Shown here one piece after another: positions 35,103-47,058 of a DNA stretch of 64,000 nt. The translations under genes and the position numbers were made by a program. Position 1 is the first letter of the stretch. Every line of letters starts with the position of its first letter. The stretch covers positions 1,426,001-1,490,000 of the forward strand of contig NC_063261.1 in assembly GCF_019578655.1 (NCBI RefSeq), written 5' to 3'. The notes under the pieces are model-generated. The model searched no databases and was not told the origin of the DNA. It worked only from the letters and a program-made list of their open reading frames with translations. Source of the DNA: Ricinus communis. Lineage: Eukaryota > Streptophyta > Magnoliopsida > Malpighiales > Euphorbiaceae.

Positions 35103-35976
35103 TGATAGGAAATCATCATCTTAGCAACCACACACCCCAATAACTAATGAGTTATGATACATATGAATGCAAGAAAACACCCTCCAATCAAGATGATTCC
35201 AAAACCCAAGGATCTCCTCAAGTGAAGATAGGAAAAACTAGTTCCAACAATGAAACTAGCACTTGAATTCAACTCCAAACGCCACAAACCAAGTATGATT
35301 TGATAAGTTATGAATCAAACACAAGATTTTGGTTAGAGAACGCCACAAACTAAAAATAGTTTGATAAGTTCAAAGTTCATGCAAGAACTTAAGCAAAAAC
35401 ACTCACAAAGAGCAAACAAAGATTATCATTCCAAATTCTATATTTACAAATGGATTTGGCTTTGATATTTATAGCCAAAACAAGACAAAGAAACCTAAAT
35501 GGATGTCTTTTGAGCTTTCCCACATTTTTTCCTTTAATTCCCCTTAAAACTTATTAAAAGTGGCTATTTTTACATTGATGTCACTCATTTTTGTAACTCC
35601 CAAATGACAACTAATTATGTGCATCCATTTTGTAACTCCAAATTATGACTAATTATGTGCATCTATTTTGTAACTCTAAAAGACAACTAATCACACCATA
35701 ACTTAAGAAAAACCTAATAAAATGAAAATAAAAAAAAAGCTTCAAATGAATCTTATTGGACCTATGAGTTCAACCCAAACTTATTGCACTAAATTGATGA
35801 TTTTGGATCCTTTTTGCAATCCTAAATCTTGGACTGAGCCTTGTTGTGTTTGAACACTCTAAATGTCTTTAATTAAGCCCAACAAAGCTTCTTGCATACT
35901 TTTGGACTTGGATCTTGTCATTGGACCTCCTTGAAAGCTTAAATGATCATTTGTAATTCTTGTCTTTATTGCATCA
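35103..35976 (-). repeat. 5' LTR of F
   Basis: 874 bp, partner of 29037-29909 with only scattered substitutions. Confidence 0.95.
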
Positions 35977-35981
35977 TTAAC
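35977..35981. repeat. Target-site duplication of F, right copy (ttaac)
   Basis: Matches 29032-29036. Confidence 0.95.
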
Positions 35982-37311
35982 ACATTCATCAATTCACATT
36001 TCATGCATATTCCAAATATTCATGTAAATGCTAGTTCTAATGCATTACAAGATCATCCCCTCTCTAATTCATAGGTCTAACTCTTCCTCTAAGACTCTCA
36101 ATTATTGTTTTAATATCATATAAACATTTTTCATCTAGTTATATACCAATTTAACTCAAATTAACATCAAATAAATTGCATAAAACTAATCTCCAACATC
36201 TCTGTTTTCTAGACAGAATTTAGTACCAAGGTATATTTATTGCTGGGAAAAATTGACTTAATACAAAAATCTCGTATTAAATAGACATATCCGTTTATGC
36301 GTCTAGTTTCATCTCCAAGAAGAATTACTCAATTCCGACTTCTATAGGTTTAATTATCTTCAAATTACTCAGCAAGGGTCATACAGCTAGTTGTACCCGA
36401 GCAGAAATCTTTTTACTCAATTTAAGCAACCAAAACGGCAAAAATAGCAAAATCACAAAACTACAAAGTTATAGAGGACTCTTCAAAATTTCCATAGACA
36501 CCAATTAAGCTTAATATTGACTTATATAACCCATGTTATGCCTAAAATACAGAACATCAAGGTTGCTGGAATTTTGACAGTTTTCTATCTTGACATACTT
36601 AAACTTAAATCAAGCTTAATCTCTATGCAATCATTCAATACTCTACTAATTCATGATAATCAGACCTTTAATTAATCAATGAGAGCATCAATTGAAGTTT
36701 TTCCAATTTGTAATCAAGAATCCTAATGGCAAATTAATAACACTCAAGTAACAACTCACAAATTTCAGCTTTTGGGTTGCTAATATGCTTAAATCCTTTA
36801 GCTTTAGCTTGACTCCTTCAATAGTTGGTAAAATCCTATCTTAATCTTAAGTTTTTCTAGGTATTCCACTCCTTTCTCTTATTCCAAATTTTGTGTTTTT
36901 GGCCATGTACGAATTTTAGAGAAATGAAGAGGTAAAATGAGCTTGCTCATGGTTCCAATTTTCAAGATTCATCTCTCAATGCCACCACCTACTTAAACTA
37001 GTTTTATCATCCTAAATTAATTCTTACTAACCATATATAGGTACTAACTTTTAATTGTATCTTTTAAGTCCAATCTATTTACCCAACCTTCAACTATTGG
37101 TTCAATTAAGTCTTAAGGCTTAATACACATAACCCAAGTACTTAATCAACTTATCTAAATTAATAATCTAATATCATGCTTCTTATTCTCTACTTATAAT
37201 TAATATATATCTGTTCTCATAAAATAAAAATATTATTGATATACCATCATATGCCCAATGATTAAATGTAAATGCACATAACATGGATGATGAGAAAATG
37301 CAGGCATTACA
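35982..37311 (-). repeat. 3' LTR of G2, right part
   Basis: Continuation after F, ending gcattaca. It matches 43131-44458. Non-coding. Confidence 0.93.
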
Positions 37312-38544
37312 ACTCTCCCTTCCTTAAGAAATTTCGTCCCTGAAATTTTAACAACTCACCAACATTACAATGGAATAGATGCGGATACTTCTGTCTCATA
37401 TGCTCTTCCACTTGCCAAGTTGCTTCTCTTGGTGAATGATGACTCCACTTAATTTTGACCATAGGATTGTCTTTATTTCTCAATTTCTTAACCCTTCGAT
37501 CAAGAATTTCTATCGGTTCTTCCACATATGTCAACTTTTCTGTGATTTCTATCTCTGGCTCTAGAATGATATGACTAGGATCTGATCTATATCGCCTCAA
37601 CATAGAAACGTGAAAAACATCATGAATAAGAGCGACTCTGTAGGTAATGCTAACCTATAAGCCAATGGTCCAAGTCTTTCAATAATTTCATAAGGTCCTA
37701 CATACCTCAGACTCAATTTCCCTTGTTTACCAAACCTTAATATTCCTTTCCATGGTGATACCCGCAAGAAAACTTTATCACCCACAATATATTCCATTTC
37801 CCTTCGATGCAAATTAGCATAACTCTTTTGTCTGTCCTGTGCTACTTTCATATTCTTTTTAACTATCTCTATTTTATCCACTGTTTCTTGTACCAATTCT
37901 GGACCTTCAAGCTGTCTTAAACCTTCAACATCCCAGCATACTGGACTTCTACATTTCCTCCCATACAAAGCTTCATATGGAGCCATACCGATACTAGAAT
38001 GAAAACTGTTGTTATACGCAAATTCCATCTGTGGTATGTAATCATCCTAGTTACCCTTGAACTCAAGTGTGCAAGCCCTCATCATATCTTTTAATGTCTG
38101 AATAGTTCTTTCTGATTGCCCATCTGTTTGATGATGAAAAGCTGTACTGAAATGAAGCTTAGTACCATATGCTTTCTATAAACTCTCCCAGAAACGAGAA
38201 GTAAATTTGGGATCCCTATCTGATACAATAGATATAGGCACACCATGCAATCTAACAATCTCAGAAATATACAATTCAGCAAGTTTATCAAGTGAATCTG
38301 TTTGCTTCACAGGTAAGAAATGAGCACATTTAGTAAGTCGATCAACAATTACCCAAATAGCATCATGCTTGTTAAATGTACGCGGCAATCCCATAACAAA
38401 ATCCATAGTAATCTTATCCCACTTCCACACAGGTATAGATAAAGAATGAAGTTTACCTGCGGTGCCTGGTGCTCTCCTTTCACTTGGCCGACATGTCAAA
38501 CACTTACTCACAAATTCTGCCACATCCTTCTTCATTGTCGGCCA
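37309..38544 (-). pseudogene. pol: Integrase and chromodomain of G2
   Basis: 38535-38176: the zinc-domain end (VSKCLTC), then a stretch out of frame for about 12 residues that returns to frame ([12 protein letters not shown]), then [10 protein letters not shown] and IVSDRDPKF. 38028-37597: [28 protein letters not shown] (first part shown by motif YGRKCRSP) and YVGPYEIIERLG. 37603-37307: the chromodomain (EEPIEILDRRVKKLRNK, VKIKW, EATWQVEEHMR) in another frame. In-frame stops stand at 38176 and between 38028 and 38091. The final stop TAA is formed at the LTR boundary. Confidence 0.87.
37312..37325 (-). other. Polypurine tract of G2
   Basis: Minus-strand AAGGAAGGGAGAGT adjoins the LTR start TGTAATGCC. 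The last pol codons lie in it. Confidence 0.82.
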
Positions 38545-39372
38545 CTAATAATAAGGCTTCAAATTTTTGTACATTTTGGTACTTCCAGGATGCATTGCAT
38601 AAGGTGCATAGTGCGCTTCATGCATGATTTCCTTTCTCAAATCCCCTACATCAGGTACGCATACACGATTTCTATTCAATAACTCACCATCATCTTTCAA
38701 CACAAATTGTGTATTCTTTCCTTCTTGTACTCTACCCTTCATCCTTTGCAAATAAGAATCTTCACACTGTGCGTCTTTAATTTTATCTCCAATCAAAGGC
38801 TTTACTTGTAATGTGGCTAACAGATCATCGTCATAAACATAAAACTTCACATCCATAGCTTTAAGTGCAACTAAATATTCCACATTATAATAAATCATAC
38901 TTGAAAAATTTTCCACTGACTTCCTACTTAAAGCATCAGCAACAACATTTGCTTTTCCAGGATGATAATCAATAGTGCAATCATAATCCTTTAGAAGCTC
39001 AATCCATTTTCGTTGTCTCAGATTCAACTCTTTTTGCGTAGGGATATATTTCAAACTCTTATGATCAGTAAATATCTGAAATGTCTCCCCGTATAAATAA
39101 TGTCGCCATATCTTCAATGCATGTACAATAGCTGCTAATTCAAGATCATGCGTAGGATAATTCAGCTCATGAGGTCGCAATTGTCTTGAAGCATAAGCTA
39201 TAACCTTTCCATGCTGCATTAAGACACATCCAAGTCCTTGCCTAGAAGCATCAGTATATATAACATAACCTCCATTTTTAGATGGCAATGCGAGTATCAG
39301 TGTAGTAGTAAGCCTTTTCTTCAAACTCTTGAAAATTTTGATCACATAACTCCGTCCACTGGAATGGCACAT
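38545..39372 (-). pseudogene. pol: RNase H and integrase N-terminus of G2
   Basis: Open for 275 residues. RNase H has all four acidic positions ([41 protein letters not shown]). The integrase zinc-domain start follows ([18 protein letters not shown]). It ends in TAG at 38545-38547, where Trp is usual. This is the best preserved RNase H in the window. Confidence 0.88.
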
Positions 39373-40957
39373 TCTTCTTTAACAAAGCTGTGATAGGCTT
39401 AGCAATAACTGAAAAATCTTTTACAAATCTTCTATAATAGCCAGCTAACCCAAGAAAACTTCGAACTTCAGAAACATTTCTAGGCGGTTCCAATTCAATA
39501 ATTGCTTTAATCTTTGATGATTCTGGTTGCACTCCATGTTTAGAAATAATATGCCCTAAGAATGCAATTTCCTCCATCCAAAACTCGCATTTGTTGAATT
39601 TTGCATACAACTGTTTTTCCCTCAAAATCTATAAAACAATTCTCAAGTGTTGTTCATGCTCTTCTAGGCTTCTAGAGTAAATCAGAATATCATCAATGAA
39701 CACAATAACAAAGTGATCTAAATATGGCTGGAAAGTCTTATTCATCAGTGACATAAAAGCAGCAAGAGCATTTGTTAAACCAATTGGCATCACAATAAAT
39801 TCATAATGCCCATACCTTGTTCTGAATGTTGTCTTGGCAATAGATTTCTCTTCAACCCGGAGTTGCCAATAACCTGATCTTAAATCAATTTTAGAGAACA
39901 CAGTTGCACCTTTTAACTGATCAAGCAAATCATCAATTCTCGGCAATGGATATTTATTCTTCACTGTGATCCTATTCAATTGCCTATAATCAATACATAA
40001 TCGCATACTACCATCCTTTTTCTTCACAAATAGAACTGGTGCTCCCCAAGGTGAAGTACTTGGCCTGATGAAACCTTTATCAAGTAACTCTTCTAATTGC
40101 TTCTTTAATTCTTTCAATTCCAATAGAGCCATTCTGTATGGTGTAACGGAAATAGGTGTCGTGCCAGGGATGATGTCAATCTCAAAATCAACCTCTCGAT
40201 TTGGTGGCAAACCAGGCAAATCATCTAAGAATATGTTAGGAAATTCTCTGACCACTGGAATGTCTAATACCCCTGGACTGACCTTAGTAGTATCTACAAA
40301 ACTAATTAGATATGCTTCACATCCATTTTTAACTAATCGACACGATCGCTTCGAAATCAAACAATTAGGAATTGTCTTCCTTTCACCCACCATTACTGTT
40401 TTCATTTCTCCTTGTATTTCCATAGCCACTTCCTTCATTTTACAATCAACAATAGCATGATTTCTTGACAACCAATCCATCCCCAAAATAACATTAAACT
40501 CTCTAAGATTAATAACAACCAAATCTGCATGTAGTTTGACACTATCTACTACTACAGGACATGATCTCACTATCATATTTACTGTGATAATACCCCCAAC
40601 AGGCATAGATACATATATATCATAACCTAATGCCTCTATATTAGCATGAACATGCGATGCAAAATCATGTGATATGAATGAACATGTGGATCCAGGATCA
40701 ATAAGAACATGTGCATCAGAATCATGAATAGAAAGTATACCAGTAACAATTTCAGGTGCTACAAATGCTTCATTTCTAGTAGTGGCAAATACTCTAGCTT
40801 GTGCTTGTGGTTGACCAATCTGTTCTGATGGTGTTGCTGAAATAGTTAAACCTCCTCTGCCACCTCTTCCTCTGCCTCTGCCTGAACCAACTGGAATATT
40901 TTCACTAACACTACTCTGACCAACTGTATAAGATTCTCCAGCATTATTTCTTCTCAT
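39278..40957 (-). pseudogene. pol: Protease and RT of G2
   Basis: Open from 40957 to 39629 (442 residues). A Gly/Arg-rich linker precedes the aspartic protease active site [12 protein letters not shown], and [19 protein letters not shown] follows. RT carries [59 protein letters not shown] and catalytic FIDD near 39690-39705. A stop at 39629-39631 is crossed in the same frame into the RT connection ([27 protein letters not shown]), open to 39278. A frameshift follows. Confidence 0.9.
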
Positions 40958-42046
40958 AGGACAATCTCTAGAATAATGTCATGGCCTACTACAAGTGAAA
41001 CATACTACTGGTCTAGGTCCCCAACATTCTCCAGTATGTCTCCTGTTGCACGTAGGACAACAACAGCAAACCCTCTACTGGCCGAAACTTGTCCTCCCTC
41101 AAGTCTGGATGAATTGTATCCACCTCTACTATAAGGTACTGTGGAGGATCTACTAGACTGACCACCAAACCCTCGTCCACGATAATTACTATGCTGTGAA
41201 TTAGAGCCTCTGAACGAAGAAATACTAATATGTCTTGGAGGATTACTATAAGTACCAATGATCTTCTTCTTTTTAGCTTCCATAGTATTCCTTTCAAATG
41301 ATGTTTCTTCAGCTCTCAAAGCAGCTTCAATTGAGGCATTGTAATTTTGAGGTTTCACTGCCATTTTCTCACGAATGTCAAGCCTCAAACCCATCTCAAA
41401 TTTCTTCCTTTTCAGTTCTTTAGTGGCTATTTCTTCTGGTGCATTTAGATAATCTCACAAATTAAACTTCATACTCTGTAACTGACATATCATTCTGCTT
41501 CAACTGAAGAAATTCAAGCTTCTTTCTATCTCTATAAATTTCTGGAGTATACTTCTCAGCAAATTCTCTTAAGAAATCATTCCAAGTCAAAGTCATTGGT
41601 CGATATTTGCTTCTTAAAACTGTTTCCCACCAATCAAGTGCATCTTTTTCTATTAAAGACACTGCATATAGAAGCCTTTGTTCTGATGTAACTGACATAT
41701 CATTCTGCTTCAACACCCTTTCTGTATTTCGTAACCATTCCTCAGCCTCAGCAGGATCAATAGTACCCTGAAAAACATTAGCACCTTGTTTCCTAACCCT
41801 TTCATAATTCTTATCTATCACAGCCTATTGTTGTTGAGTCTGAGGCGCCGGTGCTTGTTGTCGAGCTACCCATTGCATCAGAAAATCCATAAACTGTTCC
41901 ATAACATTTTGTACATTCGATTGTGCAGCATTTTCAGAATGTAGCTCATGCTCATCATGTTGATCATGTTCATATGCATTTTCATGACCATGCACAGACA
42001 CTAATGACTTATCTGGGCCAGTTGCGTGTTCTCCTTGTCTCTCCAT
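40958..42046 (-). pseudogene. gag: gag of G2
   Basis: The start at 42046 (MERQGEHATGPD) leads through a His/Glu-rich N-terminus to a stop at 41825-41827, then on in the same frame to the gag domain (FQGTIDPAEAEEWLRNTERVL, DALDWWETVL, FLREFAEKYTPEIYRDRKK), open to 41462. LKQNDMSVT occurs twice (near 41690 and 41490), a small internal duplication. The rest is in another frame (41394-41005, RGRGFGGQSSRSS), followed by a knuckle of CX2CX4HX4C type near 41000-40970. Confidence 0.84.
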
Positions 42047-42148
42047 CTATATATATATGAAATGCAAATACTCAGTCAAGTTCAAAGAACATATGTCATA
42101 TGCTTAATGATGTGCAACATGAATCTACTCCCAATGAATCTAATCCCT

Positions 42149-42160
42149 GCTCTGATACCA
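42149..42160 (-). other. Primer binding site of G2 (initiator tRNA-Met)
   Basis: Genomic gctctgatacca, five bases from the LTR edge at 42166. Confidence 0.92.
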
Positions 42161-42165
42161 CTAAA

Positions 42166-44458
42166 TATCACACCCCCATTACATGCTAACCAATAGACAT
42201 TAGCCAGGAAGCATACAAGCGTCGTAGAATATATACTACATGTAGATAGGTCAATATGCAGGTTGTTAAGAATCAAGACACAAGGTTATTAACATATAAA
42301 CATATGATTATACTTAAACATCATTTAACAAGTATTCAAAACATCTTCTTATGCCTTATAAGGTATACTTCCATATATATCACATAACTGTATACAAAAT
42401 GCATCAGGAGGAGACTCCACAAAACTGGCCCAACCTCACAGAACTGCTAAAAGCTAGACTTCGGATACAACCAACGGATGCACTACTATTTACAAACCTG
42501 AAAAGAAAAATTTTGGAGAGGGGTAATCAACATAATCTATATCACGTACACTTCATACAATTTCCACCCAATCACATAACTTACCATGATTCATAGTTTA
42601 GGTATAAATTCATACCATTCTACTCAATTCATTACAACCATCATAGAAGAAATACAATTCAACAATTATGGTTAGTTCTCACGGCTTGTGGATCCCCTTT
42701 AATGTGCTACTCCGCCTCATCCTCACCCATCGCACACGTAAGCTGCTCCGCCTCATCCTCACATTATACACTTTTATAGCCTCTCTAGGCTTTAGCCTCC
42801 CAAGGCTTTATATAAATATATATATTTTTCACAGGGGAATCCACCATTCACATGCACATATGCACTTAACATCACAATTCAATCATTTCACTTATATCAT
42901 ATTCAAGCAATAACAATTGTTCCACTCAACACCAATCATTTCCATCTCATTCATTCAAACATAAATAATATTAAGCAAACGCAACCATTCGTGGAACATT
43001 TGATTAAATATATGAACATAGCAAATATTAACTATTTACTTACTCAAAATACACTTACTCCTTCAGCATATAAGAACCTCCTTTCTCCACAACTTCCTTT
43101 CCAGGCCTTTGAGTACCTGTTAACACATTCATCAATTCACATTTCATGCATATTCCAAATATTCATGTAAATGCTAGTTCTAATGCATTACAAGATCATC
43201 CCCTCTCTAATTCATAGGTCTAACTCTTCCTCTAAGACTCTCAATTATTGTTTTAATATCATATAAACATTTTCCATCTAGTTATATACCAATTTAACTC
43301 AAATTAACATCAAATAAATTGCATAAAACTAATCTCCAACATCTCTGTTTTCTAGACAGAATTTAGTACCAAGGTATATTTATTGCTGGGAAAAATTGAC
43401 TTAATACAAAAATCTCGTATTAAATAGACATATCCATTTATGCGTCTAGTTTCATCTCCAAGAAGAATTACTCAATTCCGACTTCTATAGATTTAATTAT
43501 CTTCAAATTACTGAGCAAGGGTCATACAGCTAGTTGTACCCGAGCAGAAATCTGTTTGCTCAATTTAAGCAACCAAAACGGCAAAAATAGCAAAATCACA
43601 AAACTACAAAGTTATAGAGGACTCTTCAAAATTTTCATAGACACCAATTAAGCTTAATATTGACTTATATAACCCATGTTATGCCTAAAATACAGAACAT
43701 CAAGGTTGCTGGAATTTTGACAGTTTTCTATCTTGACATACTTAAACTTAAATCAAGCTTAATCTCTATGCAATCATTCAATACTCTACTAATTCATGAT
43801 AATCAGACCTTTAATTAATTAATGAGAGCATCAATTGAAGTTTTTTCAATTTGTAATCAAGAATCCTAATGACAAATTAATAACACTCAAGTAATAACTC
43901 ACCAATTTCAGCTTTTGGGTTGCTAATATGCTTAAATCCTTTAGCTTTAGCTTCCTTCCTTCAATAGTTGGTAAAATCCTATCTTAATCTTAAGTTTTTT
44001 TAGGTATTCCACTCCTCTCTCTTATTCCAAATTTTGTGTTTTTGGCCATGTACGAATTTTAGAGAAATGAAGAGGTAAAATGAGCTTGCTCATGGTTCCA
44101 ATTTTCAAGATTCATCTCTCAATGCCAGCACCTACTTAAACTAGTTTTATCATCCTAAATTAATTGTTACTAACCATATATAGGTACTAACTTTTAATTG
44201 TATCTTTTAAGTCCAATCTATTTACCCAACCTTCAACTATTGGTTCAATTAAGTCTTAAGGCTTAATACACATAACCCAAGTACTTAATCAACTTATCTA
44301 AATTAATAATCTAATATCATGCTTCTTATTCTCTACTTATAATTAATATATATATATATGTTCTCATAAAATAAAAATATTATTGATATACCATCATATA
44401 CCCAATGATTAAATATAAATGCACATAACATGGATGATGAGAAAATGCAGGCGTTACA
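42166..44458 (-). repeat. 5' LTR of G2, uninterrupted
   Basis: 2293 bp, from tatcacaccc to gcgttaca. The genomic first bases are TA where the other LTR has TG, so the terminal dinucleotide is mutated. It contains the empty insertion site of F near 43121-43126. Confidence 0.93.
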
Positions 44459-44463
44459 GTACT
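44459..44463. repeat. Target-site duplication of G2, right copy (gtact)
   Basis: Matches 28057-28061. Confidence 0.9.
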
Positions 44464-44800
44464 TTCCTGACACATGTCATTATAAACTCTTTTATGATGA
44501 CACATGTCAAGCTACTTTCATGACACGTGTCATCATAAACCCATTCATCATAAAATTCTTTTGTAAGGGCACGTGTCAAGCTGCTTTCTTAACACATATC
44601 ATCATAAAACTCTTTTGGTGATGACACGTGTCAAGCTGCTTTCCTAACACATGTCATCATAAGCCTTCTTTTTTATGACACGTGTCAAGCTACTTTCATA
44701 ACATGTGTCATCATAAAACCCTTTTGTAATAACACGTGTCAAGCTGCTGTACAAATAGATGTCATTACAAACTCTTTTGTGATGACATATGTCAAGCTCC
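44464..44800 (-). repeat. Hairpin/G-box tandem repeat array in LTR of K, outer part
   Basis: About six units of roughly 50 bases. The perfect 12-base palindrome tgacacgtgtca occurs at 44521, 44622 and 44676. Further CACGTG cores are at 44570 and 44733. Half-units acatgtcatca and gatgacacgtgt face each other across a T/A-rich spacer. Confidence 0.82.
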
Positions 44801-45943
44801 TTCAATATATAACACTTATATATTATACATTATCATTAGTTAGATTTTTATGGACTTTAACTTCAAAAGATGCTAGTGTTCCTATTCGAGGTACAAGTCA
44901 AGTCCATCACCGTGATTGAGTTGATTTTAACGTCTGTGACTTTCTAAGTGCCTTATTAATTGGTAATGAGAATTTAATATTAAATTATTTTAATATTAAT
45001 TAAAATAATTTATCAACTAAGGGAACAATTAAATAATTATCCCTCAATCGTTCCCATAAATTATAAGTAACGTTTAGCAACATATTATAATTACCCAATT
45101 AATAATAAAGGCATTGATCATCCATGAACCTTTTATTTATGATTATCGTGTAATTAAATCCTTCCATTGAACAATATCCCGATCAAGTGAGAATCATGGA
45201 ATAGTCAAATCCACTAACTTGATTATGTGACCAAATCTAAGATACATCTCGATTAAATATGATTAATGCGAAAACCCCTTTTCCATTAATAATAATTATC
45301 TCAGCCAAGAATTTCGTAATCAAGATGTTATCAAATCGCATAGGATATTCTCCTTGTTTACTCAAGGCAATGGATTCCTTATTAATGAACACCTGCCTCC
45401 ATGCATATGCAACTGGAGCCACTATCTGCAAGTACCCATTCTAGGTATGAACGGATACCTAAAGCATAAGCAAATTCCAATTACATATTCATGAGACAAT
45501 TCTGTCACCTCAGGTCTAAGGATTAGTCATACCATCATAACTTAATAATGGATCAGTGACTTAAGTAAATCATCCAAATAATTAACTTAGTAACTCATAT
45601 TAAATGGCATGAGACTCACCATCCTATATATATTAGTATCTCATACTAATCATGGGGTTAAATGCATTATGTTGGTCTTCCAGATTAAAGATGTCCAATA
45701 TTTAATCCTACAACCAATAATTATTTTAAATATTTATTATAAAGATCATCTGTCACTCATATTCTCAACTCTTGAGAATGGAGTCTTTAATAAATATTAT
45801 TGGACTCATTCAATAATTATATTACAACAAAAATGAACGGTAGAAAATTGTCATTAATAAAATAATATTCATTACATAATAATATCATAATATATGAACC
45901 AAAAAGCAAAACTCCAATTGGCTTTTAGAACATACATCTAACA
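44464..45943 (-). repeat. 5' LTR of element K, outer part
   Basis: Runs from the G2 duplication to the LTR end ctaaca (minus start TGTTAGATG). It carries the larger part of the hairpin-repeat array and then about 1.1 kb of AT-rich sequence without coding signal. Confidence 0.82.
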
Positions 45944-47058
45944 AATGAACCTATGGAGGAAGCTCAAGAAGATCAACACAACCAAGATGCCATTCAAGAC
46001 TTCCAAGAGAAGGAAAATTCTCAAGAGCTTCCAAAAGCTTGGAATTTCAAAAAGGATCATCCCTGCACTCAAATCATTGGAGATCTATCAAAAGGTGTAA
46101 GTACTCGTTCTAAATTAGTAACTTTAAATAATCTAGCCTTTGTTTCTCAAATTGAGCCGAGGACCATGGATGAGGCTCTAAAAGATGAGAGTTGGGTGAT
46201 TGTTGTGCCAGATGAACTCAACCAATTTGAAAGAAATAAAGTGTGGGAACTTGTCCCTAGGCCTAAGGATAGTCAAATTATAGGTTGTAAATGGGTCTTT
46301 AGGAATAAGCTAGATGAGTAAGGCTCTATCACTAGAAATAAAGCTAGATTGGTTACAAAAGGTTACAACCAAGAGGAGGCATTGACTATGATGAGACCTT
46401 TGCTTCGGTTGCTAGATTAGAAGCTATTAGGTTGCTTTTAGCATATGCATGTCACATGAACTTTAAACTTTTTTAAATGGATGTAAAAAGTACTCTTTTT
46501 AATAGTTTCATTGAGGAGGAAGCATATGATGAGCAACCTCATGGTTTGGAAGATCATAAATCTCAAAATCATGTTGTTAAACTCTCTAAAGCCTTATATG
46601 GATTGAAGCAAGCTCCTAGAGCTTGTTATGAAAGGCTTAGTTATTTTCTAATTGAAAATGGATTTCAAAAGAGCAAGATTAACACTACTCTTTTTGTAAA
46701 GAAACATAAAAATATACTCCAATTGCTCAAATTTATATTGATGACATTGTATTTGGTGCTACTAATGAGTTGCTTTGTAAGAATTTTGCTAAGTGTATGA
46801 CTAGGGGATTTGAAATGAACATGATGGGAGAGCTCAAATTCTTCCCTAGTCTTCAGATCAAGCAAAGCAAAGACAAAATATTGATCAACCAATCCAAGTA
46901 CATAAGGGAACTTATAAAGAAATTTGAAATTGATGGTATCAAAGTAGACAAGACCCCAATGAGCGTCACAACTAAGTTGGACAAGTACGAGAAGGATAAG
47001 AGCGTAAATGAAAAGCTTTATAGAGGTATGATCAGATCACTTTTATATTTAACCGCCT
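45944..47058 (+). pseudogene. pol: Element H: SIRE-like Ty1/Copia RT fragment
   Basis: Plus-strand Copia pol between K and Athila A. The linker has IIGDLSKGVSTRSKL and ESWVIVVPDELNQFERNKVW, and RT starts with IIGCKWVFRNKLDE (open 45953-46321, stop TAA at 46319-46321). One base appears lost near 46375 (NQEE motif). The palm continues at 46477 (MDVKSTLFN, LSKALYGLKQAPRA). YIDD is readable near 46735 after another frame change, then GELKFFPSLQIKQ and LYRGMIRSLLYLTA up to 47058, where A interrupts it. The motif set resembles the SIRE/Maximus group. RNase H and everything upstream of RT are not in the window. Confidence 0.85.

Larger units (their letters stand above)
29037..35976 (-). mobile_element. 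Element F: CRM-like Ty3/Gypsy retrotransposon, both LTRs present
   Basis: 6940 bp with LTRs of 873 and 874 bp that are almost identical, the target duplication ttaac, an initiator tRNA-Met primer site and a purine tract. It belongs to the same family group as E (gag and pol motifs, no chromodomain, pol tail in the LTR). Similar LTRs and position inside G2 make it one of the youngest insertions here. Confidence 0.95.
28062..44458 (-). mobile_element. Element G2: Tekay/Del-type chromovirus carrying insert F
   Basis: The LTRs are about 2.3 kb. The left LTR is interrupted by element F and the right one is whole. It has an initiator tRNA-Met primer site, a purine tract, gag-pol in Gypsy order on the minus strand and an intact-looking chromodomain. 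Without F it is about 9.45 kb. It inserted inside the 5' LTR of Copia K. Confidence 0.93.
7003..45943 (-). mobile_element. Element K: old Ty1/Copia element split by four later insertions
   Basis: Reading the minus strand from right to left gives 5' LTR (45943-44464 plus 28061-27444), primer site, gag/leader remnant, GAG-pre-integrase and integrase, RT, and RNase H. This is Copia order, with integrase before RT. Inserts D, G1 and G2 (the last carrying F) separate the pieces, and each insert is bounded by its own 5-bp target duplication. The end of RNase H and the 3' LTR are not visible, so K is either truncated near 7003 or continues left of the window beyond segment U. The right end abuts the Copia pol of H, into which K inserted. 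Confidence 0.8.

Noticed and set aside
44464..44800. CRISPR-like array
   Set aside because: Repeats are imperfect, spacers are themselves repeated, and the array lies inside a plant Copia LTR.
45237..46321. Host gene upstream of the Copia-like RT of H
   Set aside because: The sequence left of 45943 is Copia K LTR; the frame right of it is Copia pol linker and RT.
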